Below, in pieces: positions 47,399 through 58,490 of a stretch of DNA of 64,000 nucleotides (within the stretch, counting starts at the first letter, position 1; each line of letters opens with the position of its first letter). The DNA is from Vitis vinifera (taxonomy: Eukaryota > Streptophyta > Magnoliopsida > Vitales > Vitaceae), in contig NC_081820.1 in the NCBI RefSeq assembly GCF_030704535.1, positions 20,401,001 through 20,465,000 of the forward strand, given 5' to 3'. Under the pieces are notes generated by a model that worked only from the letters and a program-made list of their open reading frames with translations, was not told where the DNA came from and ran no database searches. Position numbers and translations under genes: made by a program.

Positions 47399-49255
47399 TC
47401 AGAGATTAAACATGACCTTGATGGCATTACCCCCACGAGCACTGGTTTCAAAGGCTTCTTCCACGTCCTTCTGTGAGAAAGTAAACCTGTGGGTTATCAG
47501 GGGTTTAACATCAATCTTGCCACTCCTCAAAAACTCAAGGCAGAGCGGCCATGTGTTCCTATAGCGGAATATGCCAACGATATCGACCTCCCTGTTGCCC
47601 CAAAAGAAAAACCGCAATCAGTAAACATACAAAATCAAGCCCTAAACAAAAGTAGAAGCATAGAATAGAAAGAACATGGAGGTCAATGTAACTCTGTTTT
47701 AGCAAAAACAGAGCAGTGGGTGGGGTGGGGGGTGTTCTTCCCAAATTTAACACCTAGAAGTATGGTTAGTTTATTAATGGAACAGAGAAGGAAAAGAAAA
47801 CCAACAATTCTGCAACTTCATGAATGTAGTTGACAAACAGAGAAATCATAGATCAAATACCTGGCAGCAGCTGGAGTGAGAGGAACAGTCATCTCACTCT
47901 GGGCCAAACCCACAAGGCAAACTTTGCCGCCTGCTCGAGTCGCGTTCAAAGCTGTTGACATGGTTTTGTTGAAGCCAACACAGTCTAAGCTCACATCAAC
48001 TCCAGTAACCATTGTGCTTTGTATTTTTGCCACTTCTTCGTCTAGATCCTTCAAAGGTCAAAACCAGTTGTATTGTTAAATGGAAAGAAATGGAATCCCT
48101 TGGCAAATGACAGATTTTTAAGGCCTTAGGTGTATGCGATAACTCCTGGTTCAACACCCCTGATGCCTAGGCCTGAAATGAAGGACAGATACTTGTACAT
48201 AGTTAAACCAAACCTGAATATTCGTTGAAACCCGGATAATGTCGTCTGCGCCAAGATCTTTTGCAATAGCTAGACGCTGATCATCTACATCCACAAGGAC
48301 AATCCTCGGCGCTCCAAAAGCACGAGCAGCCAGCATTGTAACGAGGCCGATGGGGCCTGATCCCATGATCAGTACGTTGGTCTCAGGGCCAACATTAGCA
48401 CGACGACAAGCATGGATGCCGACACTGAGCGGCTCACACATTGCTCCTTCCTCCAAGCTCACATTGTCAGGTAGCTTGAAACAAAGATTTGAAGGATGGA
48501 CCACCTAGTACAAGAAAGAGCATATTGTCAAGGCTAGGCATCATCCCCAAATGGTCACTCCAAGTTCAAGGAAAACCCACATCAAATAAGACCCAACAAA
48601 CCATAAAAACTAAAAGCTCTGTTTTCAACAGAGCAATTACCTGGTTAGCTAGAGATCCATTGGTTGGAGGAGATCCAAAAAACTTCATTTCTCTGCATAG
48701 ATTGTATTGACCATTTCTGCAAAGACTGCATCGGTTACAGCTAATACCGGGCTCCAGAGCAACCCGGTCACCTACTACAAGATTCTTCACTTCACTCCCA
48801 ACTTCTTCTATGATACCAGCACACTCATGTCCTATCACCATTGGCTTCTTCACAATAAAATTTGCGCACCTCATTGTCTGATAAGATTTAGAAAAAGAAA
48901 AAAAAGAAAAAACCCTCAATTATTCTTGAATCAGGAATGTATATAGCAGAAAGCAAGTGAGAGTTGCGGAGATGACTCCACCTTGAAGTGATGAACATCA
49001 CTTCCACATATCCCTACAGCTTTGATCCTAACTTTAACATCATGGGGGCCTAAAACAACACAAAGTAAAAGGGAAATTAGGAAATGATACTTGAAAGAAA
49101 GAAAACATAAAGGGAGGAAAAGGAATAATACCCAGAGAAGGGAGAATGTAGGGTTGAATCTTGAGGGTCTTGATGCCCAGAAGCCAAGCTGCCATGTTCT
49201 CTTCTCCATGCTCCTTGCTTGAAACAGCATCCTCAGAGTTGCCTCCTTTCCCCAT
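47399..49255 (-). CDS. LIDH: L-idonate 5-dehydrogenase, copy B
   Basis: Tandem copy of gene A with the same six exons: 49132-49255, 48982-49049, 48641-48877, 48214-48504, 47861-48048 and 47399-47591 (366 residues). The conceptual protein differs from copy A at only four residues that I can find: Gly13 to Ser, Tyr44 to His, Ala99 to Val, and Phe to Leu in DVSFDCVGF. Zinc ligands (Cys56, His81, Glu82; Cys111, 114, 117, 125), GSGPIG, Asp215 and the His62/Gly132-Ser133 active-site pattern are all kept, so it should be a working NAD-dependent L-idonate dehydrogenase. The stop codon is TGA rather than TAA. Intron 5 is short (269 bases). The promoter is homologous to that of copy A, including the G-box. 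Confidence 0.92.
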
Positions 49256-49550
49256 CTCTCTCTCTCTCCCTTGCTTTCACAATTCACACACACAGACCTC
49301 TTGTCCCTCGGTCTCAGCTTCTCACAGGCTTTATCAACCCGATGGAATCGATCCTTTTTGGTATACGTCCAATCACAGCCACAGTTGGTCAATTATTCTG
49401 ATTTCCTTTTGTCCCATTAGTTGTTGTCGATTTAACTTTTCCTTTTATGAATGCTTTTTCTTCAAATTTATCTCCTGTAACAAAATGTCAGATTTTCTTT
49501 TCCTTTGTAGGTAAGCTGAAAGCTGTTTCCTCGTCATTTCCTCCTATTTC

Positions 49551-49556
49551 CACGTG
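49551..49556. promoter_or_regulatory. G-box upstream of LIDH copy B
   Basis: CACGTG at 296 bases before the start codon, in the same sequence context as the copy A site. Confidence 0.45.
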
Positions 49557-49869
49557 TGAATTTTTTGTCATACATTTTCTCTCAATTTCTAGATAACGTA
49601 ATCCTTTATTCCACCTCCACGACTATCCCATACTTGAAATCTACTTCAAAATTTAGATAAGGATGAAGTATTCAAGGAAATTAGGGTAATCGTTTTTAAC
49701 GATGCACATTGGATGGGGCACATTGGATGGGGCTCCAAGTATTCTTTCTTTATATGTCAGTTTCCTACAATTTTATAGAGCACGTATTTAATAATACATG
49801 TTGGACAATGCTCCCTTGGGATATAATACATGTTGGATATATATCCCCTCCTCCCCCACTTGCCCTACC

Positions 49870-50324
49870 TGCCTCCCCCTTCTTTTTTTCTTCTTTTTTT
49901 TTTCTTAAATTTTATTTTCTTTTTTCTTTTTTCTTTTTCTCGTTGTGTGATAGCCATTGTCAATAATAATCGTCGACCCGCCGACCTAGCAACAGTGATT
50001 GCATCACTTTTTTTTTAATTTAAAATCTATATGTAAATACCTGAAATCATTAAAGGTATTTATGTCAAAAATAGATTATTTATCAAACAAAAACATAAAA
50101 AATATTAAATTTTTCATCTTTTGCAATCAATTAATTCAAAAAATAAAAAATAAAAAAATAAAAAAAATGTTTTTGTTTGATAAATAACCTATTTTTGAAC
50201 AATTCTTTTCTAAATTTGGATAATATTTTTCTAATTTAGAATAATTTGAATGTGTATTTAATTTTAAATCAAATTTAATAATTTTGTAATCTTCTTGGTT
50301 TGGTATTCAAGATGTAACGCTTTC
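49870..50324. other. Pyrimidine-rich then AT-rich spacer
   Basis: A CT/T-rich stretch (49855-49945), then AT-rich DNA. Related to 40020-40090 and 52860-53030 in the other units. No gene seen. Confidence 0.4.
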
Positions 50325-50650
50325 AATTACGTAACCCATTTTAATTTAATTTTGATGACTTGGCTTTGATGGGTGTGTTTTGACCCAATCCTGAAAGTTA
50401 ATTGTTTGTCCTTGATGTCACAGAATTTGTGTGAAAAGTGATGCAATTTTTGCCATGAGAATATGAAGCGTGCTACTACTTCTATAATAATAGAGTCAGA
50501 GACTCCACTGTAAGGCTGCACATGTAATATGTTGTGTACGCCAACCCCAATTAGTGGAGCCCACCCCTCACCCTTCCAACTTTTTTGAATCCACACGTGG
50601 GTGGCCCCACAATTCCATTTAATGTATTATTATATTAAAATTTTTATTGA
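50325..50650. repeat. Conserved intergenic block, copy 2 of 3
   Basis: Collinear with 41155-41460, including CACACGTGG and the 'gtgaaaagtgatgcaa' stretch. No conserved ORF. Confidence 0.7.
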
Positions 50651-51487
50651 ATTTATAAATTATTTTCTATTTATTATATGCCTCAAGTTGAATTTTGCAA
50701 AATGATAAGAAATGGAAAGAAAGGCTATAAAAATAAGAGAAAAGAAAATATGAAAAAACAAAAATTAATAAATTAATTTTACATATTATTTAATTTTTTT
50801 AAATAAAAAAATCAAATATAATTAAATTATTTTTTTAAGTTTTTTTCGAGAATTAAACATAATCTCATTCTTTTATCATAATATCTTTGAAAATACATAT
50901 CATATTCTATCCCACCAATAAAATGAAATTATATAATATGACAATAAAGATAATAACATATTTGATACTTAATAGTGAAATATGATAAGTTATTTTATTA
51001 TTTATTTTATCCTATATTCAATCAAATTTAATAGTGAGACATATTCTCTACTCTTCTTTAAAGTATGTTAATCAGAATATGAAATATATATGAGACATGT
51101 ATCGTAAATTTATTTATTTGTTATTATTAATTCTTCATGATAATTAGTTAGATTATAAAATACTTTTATAGTATTTCATTTATAAATTACTTCACACTTA
51201 CAAAAATCAAATATTAGAAGAAATACATAATTTCAAAAGAAATACAAAATATGTTATTATTTAGCTAAAAGAGTCTCGACCAATGTTAGTGGTCTGTCTG
51301 TGATTTTCCTAAATGAATATTATCCACTACATTAGTAGTGGACTTTCCTTTTATCAACTTGTCATTGATTAACTTTTGATCGTTCCTTTAATACTTTTTT
51401 TTTTTTTTTTGTAACATCATTTTCTTAAGAAGATCAATACATGATAGACTCCCCACTTTTCTATTGGTTATATATTCACATATGTAG
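50651..51487. other. AT-rich DNA at end of unit B
   Basis: No gene. The last 220 bases match 45270-45480, ending in 'ttatattcacatatgta' at the junction with fragment D. Confidence 0.45.
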
Positions 51488-51511
51488 GTGAGGCAAGTGA
51501 GATGACTCCAC

Positions 51512-51788
51512 CTTGAAGTGATGAACATCACTTCCACATATCCCTACAGCTTTGATTCTAACTTTAACAACATAAGGGCCTAAAACAACACAAAATTAAA
51601 GGGAAACTATGAAATGATAATTGAGAAAAAGAAAACATAGAGGGAGGAAAAGGAATAATAATACCCAGAGAAGGGAGAATGTAGGGTTGAATCTTGAGGG
51701 TCTTGATGCCCAGAAGCCAAGCTCCCATGGTCTCTTCTCCATGCTCCTTGCCTGAAACAGCATCCTCAGAATTGCCTCCTTACCCCAT
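51512..51788 (-). pseudogene. Truncated L-idonate dehydrogenase (exons 1-2 only)
   Basis: Exon 1 (51665-51788) and exon 2 (51512-51579) of the LIDH gene are recognisable with their original lengths (124 and 68 bases) and intact GT/AG borders, but exons 3-6 are missing; homology stops about 25 bases past exon 2. Codon 3 is a TAA stop in place of the AAA lysine of copies A and B. Other changes are Asn to Thr and Ala to Gly at the ENMAAW segment and Asp45 to Val. The upstream 0.5 kb is still homologous to the promoters of A and B. This is a dead fragment left by duplication, broken at the junction with unit B. Confidence 0.88.
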
Positions 51789-53934
51789 CTCTCTCCCTCT
51801 CTCCCCTGCTTTCACAATTCACGCACACAGATGACAGACCTCTGGACCCTCTCTCACAGCCTTTATCCACCCAATGGAATCAATCCTTTTTGGTACACGT
51901 CCAATCACAGCCCACAGCTTGTCAATTATTCTGATTTCCCTTTGTGCCATTAGTCGTTATCAATTTAACTTTTCCTTCTATGAATGCTTTTTCTTCAAAT
52001 TTTATCTCCCTGTAACAAAATGTCAGATTTTCTTTCCCTTCGGAGTTGAGCTAAAAGCTGTTTCCTCGTCATTTTCTCCTGGTGACTTTTTCCCATATTT
52101 GAAATTTACTTCAAATTAAATTTAGATAAATATGAAGCATTTAAGAAATTAAATTTGGATAATCGTTTTTAACGAGGCACATATATGGGGGTCCTAATAT
52201 TCCTTTTAAATTGTCAGTTTCGTACAATCATATAGAGCACGTCTTTAATAACACATGTTGGACAATGGTCCCATGGCACATGATACATGTTGGGGTGTTT
52301 TAAATGGGTCGTCCTCTTTGGATGCTTTTTCTTTTACTACTCAAAAAGTAATTTTTATTTGAGAGGATTAAAAGTTTATGTCATTAGGTGAAATAGAAGC
52401 ACTTTCAAATTGAATCACATGAGAAAGAGAAAAACCTTTAGGTTATGTTTATTCTCAAAAAATATTAAGAAAAAAAATATATAAAAAAAATCAAATATAA
52501 TTAAAACTAATTAAAAACTTATATATTTTTAAATTATTTAATTTTTATATTAATGAGTTAAAATAAATTTGAAATAACAAAAAAAAAATTTATCAACTTT
52601 TAATCTATTTTTTATTTTTCTTCACTTTTTCTTTCATTCTACTTTCTTTCCTTTACATTTTCTTTTAAATTTTCTGAGAACCAAACATAGTCTTAGTAAA
52701 ATTATATGTATAAAAGCATATAAAAGTTGCTACAAGCATGAAAATAATAACATATCATTATTTTAAGGCTTATAAGACTACCAATCTTATAAAAAAAATC
52801 ATAAAAATATTCACAAAAAACTTTATATTCAATCAAAAAAACATCTCCATCAATTATCCATTGACCCCTTCTACTCCACTTGCCCTACCTGCCTCCCTCA
52901 ATTTTTTATTTTTTATTTTTTAAAAAATAATTTTCCTTCTTGTTTTCTTTTTCTTTCCCATTGTGTGACAACCATATAGCCAATAATAATCGCCAACCCC
53001 ACGACATTGATTGCATCAACCTTTTTCTCTAATTTAAAAAAATTGAGGATGAAAATGAAGGGAAAAGGAGGAAATGAATGGAGGAAAATGAAAGAAAACA
53101 AATAATTGAGAGGTTGTGTTTGGGTTTTGACGAGTGTCAGTCCATCTGAGTAAAAAAAAAAAAAATGTTATTTGATTAAAAAGTTCATAAAAAATTTAAT
53201 TTTAAAAATCTAATCATTTCTTTTTCTTTTTTAATCATATTTGGATAAAAATATCTTTATTCTTTTTTTATAAAAATAATTATTTCTTTTAAAATTTACA
53301 TATAATATTTGAATTAATTAAGGATATTTATGTACAAAAAACATAAACGAGATTAAATTTACAAGTATATGAATTATTTTATCATTTTAACCAATTAATT
53401 CAAAAAATATATTCTTTCATGCCTAAATAAAAGAATTGATTGATTAAAATTGATGAAATAATTTCCAAATTTGTAAATTTAATCATCTCCATTCTTTTTT
53501 AAAAAATAATAATAATACATTTTGGACATAAATGCATTTTGTCATTTCAAATATTTACATATAAGTTTTATAAGAAATGATTATTTTTATAAATAAATAA
53601 AAGTCAAATTGGGCAAAAAAAAATTTGAAGGGTTAAATTTTAAATTTAAGGTTTTGAAAACCCCTTTAATCAAATAACCCTAAATAATAAGAAGAAAGTG
53701 AAGAAATTTTGCATTCTTATCCTTTGTTGATAGCCAAAGTAAATTTGATGTGGTGATGTTATAGAAATAATTAACATAAGTTGACCCAATCCTACATCAA
53801 CCTACCTGATGTAGATAATATGGACATTTGTTTTCTAGATTATATTTTTCTAATTTAAAATAATTTGAATGCGTATCTAATTTTTAGTAATCTTCTTTGG
53901 TTTGGTATTTAAGACGTAACGCTTTCAATTTCAA
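51789..53934. other. Promoter remnant and AT-rich DNA of unit D
   Basis: 51789 to about 52380 matches the promoters of copies A and B but has lost the G-box segment (near 52080). The sequence AACATCTCCATCAATTA near 52840 is the empty counterpart of the insertion site of the 38159-39985 element. The rest is AT-rich with no gene. Confidence 0.6.
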
Positions 53935-54240
53935 TTACTTACCCATTTTAATTCAATTTTGATGACTTGGCTTTTTTGTCCAAATTCTGGAAGTTAATTG
54001 CTTGTCCTTGCTGTCACAAAATTTGTGTGGAAAGTGACGCAATTTTTGTCATGAGAATATAAAGCGTGGCACCACTTTTATAATAATAGAGACTCCACTG
54101 TGAAGATGCACATGTAATTTTCTGTGCACGGCAACCATAAGTTGCGGGGCCCACCCCTCACCCTTCAACTTTTTTGAATGCACACGTGGTTGGCCCCACA
54201 ATTCCTTTTGATGTATTATTAAACCAAAATTTTTATTGAA
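53935..54240. repeat. Conserved intergenic block, copy 3 of 3
   Basis: Collinear with 41155-41460 and 50325-50650, including GGGGCCCACC and the CACGTG core. No conserved ORF. Confidence 0.7.
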
Positions 54241-55498
54241 TTTATTAATTATTTTCTATTTATTATAGGTCTTAAATTAAATTTTGAAAATGATAAGAAA
54301 AAGAAAATCTAAAAATAAATTTTATCCCATAAAATTTGCTTCCTAAAAAAATTTGAAGAAAAATACAGAAAAAATATAATTAGACTTAAAATTAATAAAT
54401 TATTTTTATATAATACTTTAAATTTTTAAAAAAAAATTAAATAATTTAAAAATATATAAAATTTTAATTAATTTGAATGATATTTGATTATTATTTTTAA
54501 TTTTCATAAAAAATCATACCTAAGAAAATTCATTTTTCTTATTACTTTATAACTAATATTAATTTTTATCTTACACACTATCGGTTCTTCCTTTATTCCA
54601 TACATAATTGTTTCATTGAAAATTGATCTTCATTTAAGAAAAAAAAAGTTTGTGTAGTGTTGTTGTGAAGGATGATAAAGTTTTTCAAATGGAATCTGAC
54701 TCACTTGTTTATGATTTTCCACAATGGCATGAATAAAATCATAAATGAAGGTCCATATAGAAACTTGGAGGTTAATGGGATTCCAACTTTTTCTTTTTCC
54801 CAATTTTATATTTGAATACATAGGCCCTTTGTTTCTTTATAGTGTGATTCATAGGGAATATGCCAAGATGTCCATAATTATAAAAATATCCAACAAAGTC
54901 AGTAGAGATATTTACGAACATATTTTTTTTTGTCATTATATATAATATGATACAAAAAATTTTATTTTTTAAATTTTAAATATTTTAATCATGAGTATTA
55001 TTGATGAATAAATATTTACTAAATTTTAAATTAATAGACAACTTCTAAATATCAATAAACATAAGAGAAATGTTATTTTTTTAAGCAAATATTTGAATGC
55101 AATAAACTTTTTTATTTTAAACAAATATCATAAAATAATATTTTTAATTTCATTTTTCTATTTATTTTAAAAACTAAATATAAGTTTATATAGCGTATTT
55201 TATTAGATATAATGTTCAAAGATAGTACATCTCATTAAAGATAATATATAGTATACACATATCTTATTTAATGGGATATAATATCTTAAAACGCAAAAAA
55301 AAAAAAAAAAAGAATATGTATGTATATTTAACAATTCTCTATAAAATAAAATAAAATTATAAACATATACATCTCTTGGATAGATGGAATTTGAAATGAT
55401 TAGTGATTAAGTGTATTTACGTCAAAACTCTTGACGTGACTTGTGAGTGAAAAAAAATGATTTGTTTATATATATTGACATATTGTAACATATTGTAA

Positions 55499-55552
<54 letters not shown>

Positions 55553-56559
55553 TTATATATATATACTTATATATATATATATATATTAATTATGAAAAAA
55601 TTACAAGATGTTTGTTTTATATCATGATAAATTTTCTTAAAATTTTGATTAATGAACATATTTAGATCATAATCAAAATTGAGTAAAAATTATAAAGTCT
55701 TCATTACAATTAGTTAGATTATGAAATATTTTTGTAGTATTTCATCTATAAATTACATTATACTTACAAAAATCAAGTGTTAAAAGAAATACGTCACTTC
55801 AAACTCTTAAAGAAATACATAGTAGAGGATGCTATTATTTTCTCTTTAAGCTAAAAGAGTCCGACCAATGTTAGTGGTCCATCGGTGATTTCCCTACATA
55901 AATATTATCCACTACATTAATAATGGACTCAATGTCATGTTTGCTTTCCTTTTTGTCAACTTTTCATTGATTAACGACTAAATGTTTTTCTATTGCATTG
56001 ACTTTGAAGAAATACAAAGTTGAATATACTATTATTTTCTCTCTAAGTTAAAAGTGTCTGTCAGGTGATTTCCCTACATAAATATTATCCACTACATTAA
56101 TAATAGACCCAAGGTCATGTTTATTTTCTTTTTGTCAACTTGACATAAATATTATCCACTACATTAATAATCCATATGGCTATTTCCAACCATCTCCTTA
56201 TACTAAATATTTATTTATTGGCCCCACACAACATGGATATATCCATATATGTGGTAACTTAAATGCTATTTATGGTAGTACAATAATATCGTGAAGATCA
56301 GTTAAATAAACAATGATAATCACCTTTTTAATTCATTCAAATGTATTCAATTCCTAAAACAAGTCGTCAATGTGTATTACTAATGTCAATAATCTAATCA
56401 TAAATCATATATAATATCCTCTATCAAATATAATCTAACCAACTTATATAAAGATAATATTACTTATATTGCACAAATTAATAAAGGATTTGTAAAAAGC
56501 TACAAAATTAATTGTATTCCCTCCAAAATCTTTTATATTCATGTCTTCCAAGAGAAAAG
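54241..56559. other. AT-rich DNA of unit D with duplicated segments and a long TA repeat
   Basis: 54650-55100 matches about 41970-42740. 55850-56010 and 56030-56200 are two copies of the 'aatattatccactacattaat' segment found in the other units. A TA microsatellite occupies 55501-55587. No gene seen. Confidence 0.55.
55501..55587. repeat. TA microsatellite
   Basis: Long TA repeat with two CTT-type interruptions. Confidence 0.95.
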
Positions 56560-57210
56560 TGAAAATGATTAGTAGATCCGATTGTTATAATTTAAAAGAT
56601 TCGTCCACAAAAGCATTATCATCTATTATATTGAAAGAGTTAAGATTCATTATCGAAATGCGAGGATTTTGAGATCCACAAATTGAAGTATTGAAGAAAT
56701 TATAAATAGATCGATATGAGGGAGAAAATACTGATATTGAGAGATTGTTGTATTTTTTTCCATCTTCTAGGTTTTGTGAGTTTTATTAATAAGGTTTTTA
56801 ACAAAACGATTTTAATGATCAAATTATTTTTAAAAAATATTATACTTCTTTTCTTTCCTCAACATGTTTTTCTCATTAGATTTTCCTTAATAAGATTTCA
56901 ACGAGATAACAAAAGGAGAGAGCGGGGAAGAAGTCTAATGTTAGTACTTATTGAAACTCCTTTTATCATCCCACATGGGAGGAATGGTAAAAATATTCTT
57001 ATGACTAGTTAAGGGAGAGTGTTGTGAAATAAGAAATTGTGTTACAAGAATTTGCCGGAATATGATAATTTGTAAATGATCATGAACAACATAGTTCCTA
57101 GTATACATAATTAATTCAAATTTCATCCCGATCATCTATAAAAGGGAGACCTACTAATAAAATAGGTGAATGATTCTCTCTTTAAGCATTCTATTTGTTC
57201 TTTTTCTAGT
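56560..57210 (+). mobile_element. Copia LTR-retrotransposon 3' tail remnant
   Basis: Internal-region end phrases ('aaggtttttaacaaaacg', 'aagatttcaacgagata') are followed by a purine-rich tract (AAGGGAGAG, about 57011-57019). LTR-like sequence then starts TGTTGTGAAATAAG and contains 'taaaagggagacctacta'. Same arrangement as 16147-16530. No coding sequence remains. Confidence 0.55.
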
Positions 57211-57308
57211 TTTACTACTCAAATTCAAAATCCACCCATGTAAGTTATAACTCCTTTGACACAATCAACCTAAATTTAATCCAAATAAAACTCTTTCAAC
57301 ATGACTAA

Positions 57309-57424
57309 GAGTGCATTTGATAATAATTCTAAAAAGTGTTTCTATTTTTTCTAAGGAAATTTTAATTTTTTTAATATTAGAAAAGCTATAAACGCTTTCT
57401 AAAATCACTGTCAAACACACTCTA
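57309..57424. mobile_element. Short MITE with 33-base inverted ends
   Basis: Left end GAGTGCATTTGATAATAATT and the complement of the right end, GAGTGTGTTTGACAGTGATT, are inverted repeats that continue into AAGTGTTT/AAGCGTTT. Total about 116 bases. No clear target duplication. Confidence 0.6.
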
Positions 57425-57569
57425 ATTTAAATCTAACTTGACCAACTTGATCTAACCGAAACTCAATTCAAATTTGGAAAAAATAAGGTCGGACTTGGGT
57501 TGGATTTCTCGAATTAAAAGGCAGTTGGAATTTTAGGTCTGGATTGGATTTGATTAAACGCAAACCGGA

Positions 57570-57818
57570 CCAAACCTGCAACCTTAGGTGACCTCCACAT
57601 CAAACAGCCCACTCTCCCCCCACACTGAGGCCCAGTCAGAAAGGCCCAATTAGGACCAAACATGTAGCCTTAGGTGACGTCCACATCAGACAGTGTCCCC
57701 GGTCCCCAACATCAAAGCCCATTAACATGAGGCCCAATTACAACCAAATCTGTATACTTAGGTGAACTACTCTCCCCAACACAAAAAAAAAGCCCAGTAA
57801 AAAGAGGCCCAACTACCC
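57570..57818. repeat. Three tandem 75-89-base units rich in GGCCCA
   Basis: Units at 57570-57654, 57655-57743 and 57744-57818 each begin CCAAA(C/T)(C/A)TG, followed by CTTAGGTGA and, near the end, GGCCCAA. Diverged from each other. They lie 0.7-0.9 kb upstream of gene C. Confidence 0.7.
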
Positions 57819-57923
57819 ACCAAACAGAATTGGCCCAAACCAATTTGGGACCACATTGACGCAATCCTTGCCTGAAACCGAAAGTGAAAGCCACGAAAAA
57901 GTTGATGGATGATGTCCAAGGCG

Positions 57924-57941
57924 GTATATAAAATATGGGCC
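57924..57941 (+). promoter_or_regulatory. TATA-like box with adjacent TGGGCC
   Basis: TATATAAAATATGGGCC: a good TATA match, with TGGGCC at 57936-57941. It sits just downstream of five GGCCCA motifs (57629, 57643, 57731, 57806, 57832). It may be the promoter of gene C with a long leader or leader intron (start codon at 58491), or of an unseen transcript. Confidence 0.35.
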
Positions 57942-58490
57942 TTCTTAAAACATATGGTGCTTATCTGCCACCTGTGGCTTAAATTCACATGAATACTCCA
58001 GATTCTTCTTCTCTTTCACATATTTTCATTTAAATTTAATTTTAAGACCTCAAATTCAATTACAATAAATTTAATTTTTAGTTTTTTTTTTTCACATATT
58101 TGTAAATTATAATTAACTGCATTTTATATTAACGTATTTAGGATAATAATTCCAAGCAAGGTTATCGTAAGTTTATTCATTCTTATCTATTTTATTTTAG
58201 AAATTAGAATATTATGGTGATTGATTTTTAAGATTTTATTTCCTTCTATTTTATTTTAATATTTTTAATAATTTTAACAAATTTTAATAAATATTTATAT
58301 AATTAATTTAATTACTCCTATATTATCTAAATTGTTTCCGCTAGAAGATAAGAAGATAGAGAAAAACAAATCAATAAAAAAAATAATTGGATTGGTTGAG
58401 GGTGATCCTAGAAAACCTTTTGCTGCTGTGTCTTCCGTCACCTCAGAGGAGTCTCACTGAGTTACTGAGAAGAGATTAGGGAGAGAAAAA

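Larger units (their letters stand above)
47313..51487. repeat. Dehydrogenase cluster, repeat unit B
   Basis: Contains gene B, its promoter (49256 to about 49870), the intergenic block at 50325-50650 and a copy of the 45.2-kb segment (51270-51487). At 51487 it breaks abruptly into the exon 2 end of fragment D. Confidence 0.7.
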
